10,433 nt of DNA from Gulosibacter massiliensis. Its GTDB lineage: Bacteria; Actinomycetota; Actinomycetes; Actinomycetales; Microbacteriaceae. The DNA is taken from positions 1-10,433 of the forward strand of contig CAMDKN010000031.1 of the NCBI GenBank assembly GCA_945901035.1, given 5' to 3'. The position numbers and the translations under genes were made by a program. The notes below the pieces were generated by a model, which was given only the letters and a program-made list of their open reading frames with translations, had not been told where the DNA came from and searched no databases. Each line of letters opens with the position of its first letter. The first letter of the stretch is position 1. Below are positions 8,272-10,433 of the stretch, piece after piece.

Positions 8272-9354
8272 ATGCCTTTCCGCGCAGAGGTCGCGCACAA
8301 CGACCTTCCCCTAATTCCTCCCAACCTCGTCGTCGAGACGATCGAGGTGTTGCGTGCGACGACCGCCGCGCGGGTCGCGCTGATGGAACTCGATACTCGA
8401 AGCCGATACATCCCGAACCCTGCGGTGCTCATCAACGCGATTCCCGTTGTCGAGGCCCAAGCCAGTTCCGAGATCGAGAACATCGTCACGACGACCGACG
8501 AAATGTTTCAGTCGGACATTCAGGGTCTGGCGGGTGCAAACCCCGCAACGCGCGAGGCGCTGCGGTATCGCACGGCGCTCCGGGTCGGATTCGACTCGAT
8601 CGGCCAGCGACCAATCTCGACGAGCACGGCAACCAGTATCTGTTCGGCAATCCTCGGTCACGAGACCGCGATTCGCACCGATGCCGGGACGTTCATCGGA
8701 AACCCGTTGACGAAAACCGTGACCTACACGCCTCCGACCGGTCGCGACAATCTGCTTCGGCTCATGTCGAACTGGGAGGACTACATTCATCGGCGCGACG
8801 AGGTCGACCCTCTCGTACGCCTCGCCATCGCCCACTATCAGTTCGAGGCGATTCACCCGTTCCCCGACGGTAACGGTCGAGCGGGTCGCATCCTCAACCT
8901 GTTGTTGCTCGCCGAGTGGGGTTTGCTCGAGTTGCCCGTGTTATATCTGTCGCGATACTTCATCGCCACGAAGTCGGAATACTACGAGCACCTCATGGGT
9001 GTAACCGCTCGCGGCGAATGGCACGAGTGGATTCTGTACTTCGTGCGTGGAGTCGAATCCACCGCGCAATCGGCGACGGCGACCGTCAACCGAATCCTGC
9101 GCGCGCATCTCGACGTTCAGGATCGAATCCGTGACGAGTTTGGGCCTGCTTATTCCGCGCTCGTAGAAGTTCTGTTCACGCAACCCTATTCGCGCATTCG
9201 TGACGTCGTCGCGGGTTGTCGAGTCAGTCGCCCGACCGCGACAAAGTGGCTCGACCGACTCGAGTCGATTGGAGTGTTGGAATCGCACCGAGTGGGTCGC
9301 GACAGGCTTTTTGTGAACCGCGCCTTTGTCGCGGCGCTGCACGGCGACGGTTAG
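8272..9354 (+). CDS. Fic-domain protein adenylyltransferase with C-terminal winged helix
   Basis: Fic enzymes usually transfer AMP from ATP to Ser, Thr or Tyr hydroxyls of target proteins. The 360 residues contain, in order: an N-terminal Fic_N-like region with the inhibitory helix motif SSEIEN (65-70, form SxxxEN, Glu69), a target-binding beta-hairpin ending in PP (about 134-155), the full catalytic motif HPFPDGNGRAGR (195-206, His195) and a winged helix-turn-helix (about 303-355, with SRPTATKWLDRLESIGVL). The N-terminal inhibitory helix makes it class II, self-restrained, with the same layout as Shewanella SoFic. Nothing next to it looks like an antitoxin, which fits built-in inhibition. 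The ATG lies 6 bases after TAGACT. Its 3' end overlaps the nitroreductase by 4 bases. Its target is unknown. Confidence 0.93.
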   Translation: MPFRAEVAHNDLPLIPPNLVVETIEVLRATTAARVALMELDTRSRYIPNPAVLINAIPVVEAQASSEIENIVTTTDEMFQSDIQGLAGANPATREALRYRTALRVGFDSIGQRPISTSTATSICSAILGHETAIRTDAGTFIGNPLTKTVTYTPPTGRDNLLRLMSNWEDYIHRRDEVDPLVRLAIAHYQFEAIHPFPDGNGRAGRILNLLLLAEWGLLELPVLYLSRYFIATKSEYYEHLMGVTARGEWHEWILYFVRGVESTAQSATATVNRILRAHLDVQDRIRDEFGPAYSALVEVLFTQPYSRIRDVVAGCRVSRPTATKWLDRLESIGVLESHRVGRDRLFVNRAFVAALHGDG

Positions 9355-10085
9355 CGGTTTTTGATCGTGATGTCCGCGATGGGCAGGCGCTCGGCTCGGA
9401 AGCTGTTGACGTTGTCTTTCGACGGATAGCCCATAGCGATCCCGCACAACAATTTATATTGCTTCGGCACATTGAATTCTTTCCGCACCGGGTCGGACCA
9501 CACGGCAAGGGCACCTTGTGCGCAGGTGCCGAGCCCGCGGGCGTGCGCCGACAACATCAGGTTCTGCATGAACAGCCCCGCATCGGACACTGAATAGGTG
9601 GGAAGGCCCTTGTGGGTGAAGACGAAGAGCGCGACGGGGGCTCCGAACATGTCGAAGTTCCGTGCCCACTGTTCGTCACGACCGACCTTGTCGCCGCGCG
9701 CGACCCCGATGTGCGTGTAGAGGTCGCGACCGATCTTTTGGCTGCGCGGCTGGACATCCTTGGGATACGGTCGCCAGACCTGATAGTCGCTCGTCGGTAG
9801 CCCGTCCCGTTTCAGGAAAAACATCACCTTGTCCCACCACGAACCACGCAGCGCTCTGCCGGCAATCGCCCACCGGCGCTGCAACTCGGTCGAAATGCGA
9901 TCGCGAACATCCCCCGTCGCCACCGCGACCATGTACGGGCGGGTGTTGGACCAGCTCGGGGCGGTCATCGCGTCGGTCAGGATTGCGTCGATGACGTCCT
10001 GCGGAACGGCTTTCGGCAGGAAGTCGCGAGTGCTGCGTCGTGACGCGAGAAGCGCGCTGAATATGGCGGAGTCCATACCGTCCAT
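9351..10085 (-). CDS. Nitroreductase-family FMN oxidoreductase (PnbA/NfnB-like)
   Basis: The family reduces nitroaromatics, quinones or other acceptors with NAD(P)H and FMN, usually as a cytoplasmic dimer. The 244-residue protein shows the N-terminal FMN-phosphate motif SRRSTRDF (15-22), the APSWSNTRP block, a mid-region of the type seen in nitrobenzoate-reductase-like members (IGVARGDK then FDMFGAPVALF), GLGTCAQGAL and a C-terminal GYPSKDNVN segment. The physiological substrate is unknown. The start may be the ATG at 10085 or the in-frame ATG at 10076; a GGAAAG lies directly against the first but 9 bases before the second, which favours the second. The gene is convergent with fic and the stop codons overlap within 4 bases, leaving no room for a terminator between them. 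Confidence 0.92.
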   Translation of the reverse strand: MDGMDSAIFSALLASRRSTRDFLPKAVPQDVIDAILTDAMTAPSWSNTRPYMVAVATGDVRDRISTELQRRWAIAGRALRGSWWDKVMFFLKRDGLPTSDYQVWRPYPKDVQPRSQKIGRDLYTHIGVARGDKVGRDEQWARNFDMFGAPVALFVFTHKGLPTYSVSDAGLFMQNLMLSAHARGLGTCAQGALAVWSDPVRKEFNVPKQYKLLCGIAMGYPSKDNVNSFRAERLPIADITIKNR

Positions 10086-10133
10086 CTTTCCGCTATTTCA
10101 GTGAATCGTGGACGCCCCATGGGCAAACAGCAA

Positions 10134-10433
10134 TCAACCCACAGGTTCGCTAATCACCGACACTGTGCCGCTGCCGTAGTTTGCGACATATGCCCGGTCA
10201 CCGTTCGGGCGGAAGGCCACAATTGCAGGTCGAGTAATGCCCGTGAGTGAAATCTGGGTCCCCACCGCGCCGGTTGCAACCGTTATCACCGAGACCTTGT
10301 TGTCCCCGGTGGTTGTGACGTACGCCTGATCTCCAGTGGGACTGAAGGCTACTGACGTCGGGCCAGAATCGACAGGCATTGAAATGGGAGTTCCCAGTGC
10401 TCCGGTTGCAACGGTGATTACCGACACGGTGTC
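10134..10433 (-). CDS. YVTN-type beta-propeller repeat protein (5' part outside window)
   Basis: The frame is open to the window edge, so only the C-terminal 99 residues are visible. Two full repeats of 44 residues start with VSVITVATGA, run through (S/P)xxVAFxPxGDxAYV and end in a Gly-rich turn. A third begins VSVISEPVG and stops, as expected if the last strand closes the propeller ring. This is the YVTN/YNCE 7-blade style found in many secreted or surface actinobacterial proteins. No signal peptide or anchor can be judged because the N-terminus is missing. No catalytic residues are seen; a binding or scaffold role is likely but not shown. The codon choice looks less GC-biased than that of the genes to the left. 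Confidence 0.85.
   Translation of the reverse strand, partial: DTVSVITVATGALGTPISMPVDSGPTSVAFSPTGDQAYVTTTGDNKVSVITVATGAVGTQISLTGITRPAIVAFRPNGDRAYVANYGSGTVSVISEPVG

Noticed and set aside
8253..8873. 206-codon plus-strand frame overlapping fic
   Set aside because: It is a frame-shifted shadow of fic with an Arg/His-rich product; all Fic motifs are in the 8272-9354 frame.
10113..10124. CCCATGGG palindrome between the nitroreductase and propeller genes
   Set aside because: An 8-base palindrome is common by chance and has no associated promoter or T run.

Overview
The window reads as chromosomal DNA from a high-G+C actinobacterium. The gene neighbourhood tatD-rsmA-ispE, ABC-F, tRNA-Gln, glmU-prs is the housekeeping block I associate with Actinomycetota, most likely Microbacteriaceae. 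That placement is inferred from gene order and protein style, not from a database search. Gene density is high, several start codons are GTG or TTG, and key genes lack an obvious Shine-Dalgarno. They instead carry a TANNNT-like -10 hexamer 6-7 bases before the start codon, which suggests leaderless mRNAs.

Left part (1-4752). The 3' part of tatD (metal-dependent DNase/hydrolase) overlaps rsmA (16S rRNA dimethyladenosine transferase). A 149-base gap built from direct and inverted repeats follows, then ispE (MEP isoprenoid pathway). lspA (lipoprotein signal peptidase) faces ispE on the minus strand and the two coding regions overlap by 65 bases. lspA and an ABC-F ATPase gene are divergent, with only 40 bases between their start codons.

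Middle part (4753-8210). A tRNA-Gln(UUG) gene on the minus strand abuts the end of the ABC-F gene. Then come glmU (UDP-GlcNAc synthesis for cell wall), prs (PRPP synthesis) and an EamA-family permease, with gaps of 4 and 3 bases, so probably one transcript.

Right part (8211-10433). This is accessory in character. A Fic-domain AMP-transferase with a C-terminal winged helix sits behind a perfect 11-bp inverted repeat that overlaps its probable -35 region, suggesting self-regulation. A convergent nitroreductase overlaps the fic stop codon by 4 bases. At the edge is the C-terminal end of a YVTN-type beta-propeller protein made of 44-residue repeats.

The most notable items are the Fic gene with its palindromic operator, the repeat cluster upstream of ispE, the leaderless-promoter pattern, and an unusual His in a normally Asn-bearing motif of LspA. 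I do not see a clearly new multi-gene defence or mobile system. No insertion sequence, CRISPR array or convincing intrinsic terminator is visible.
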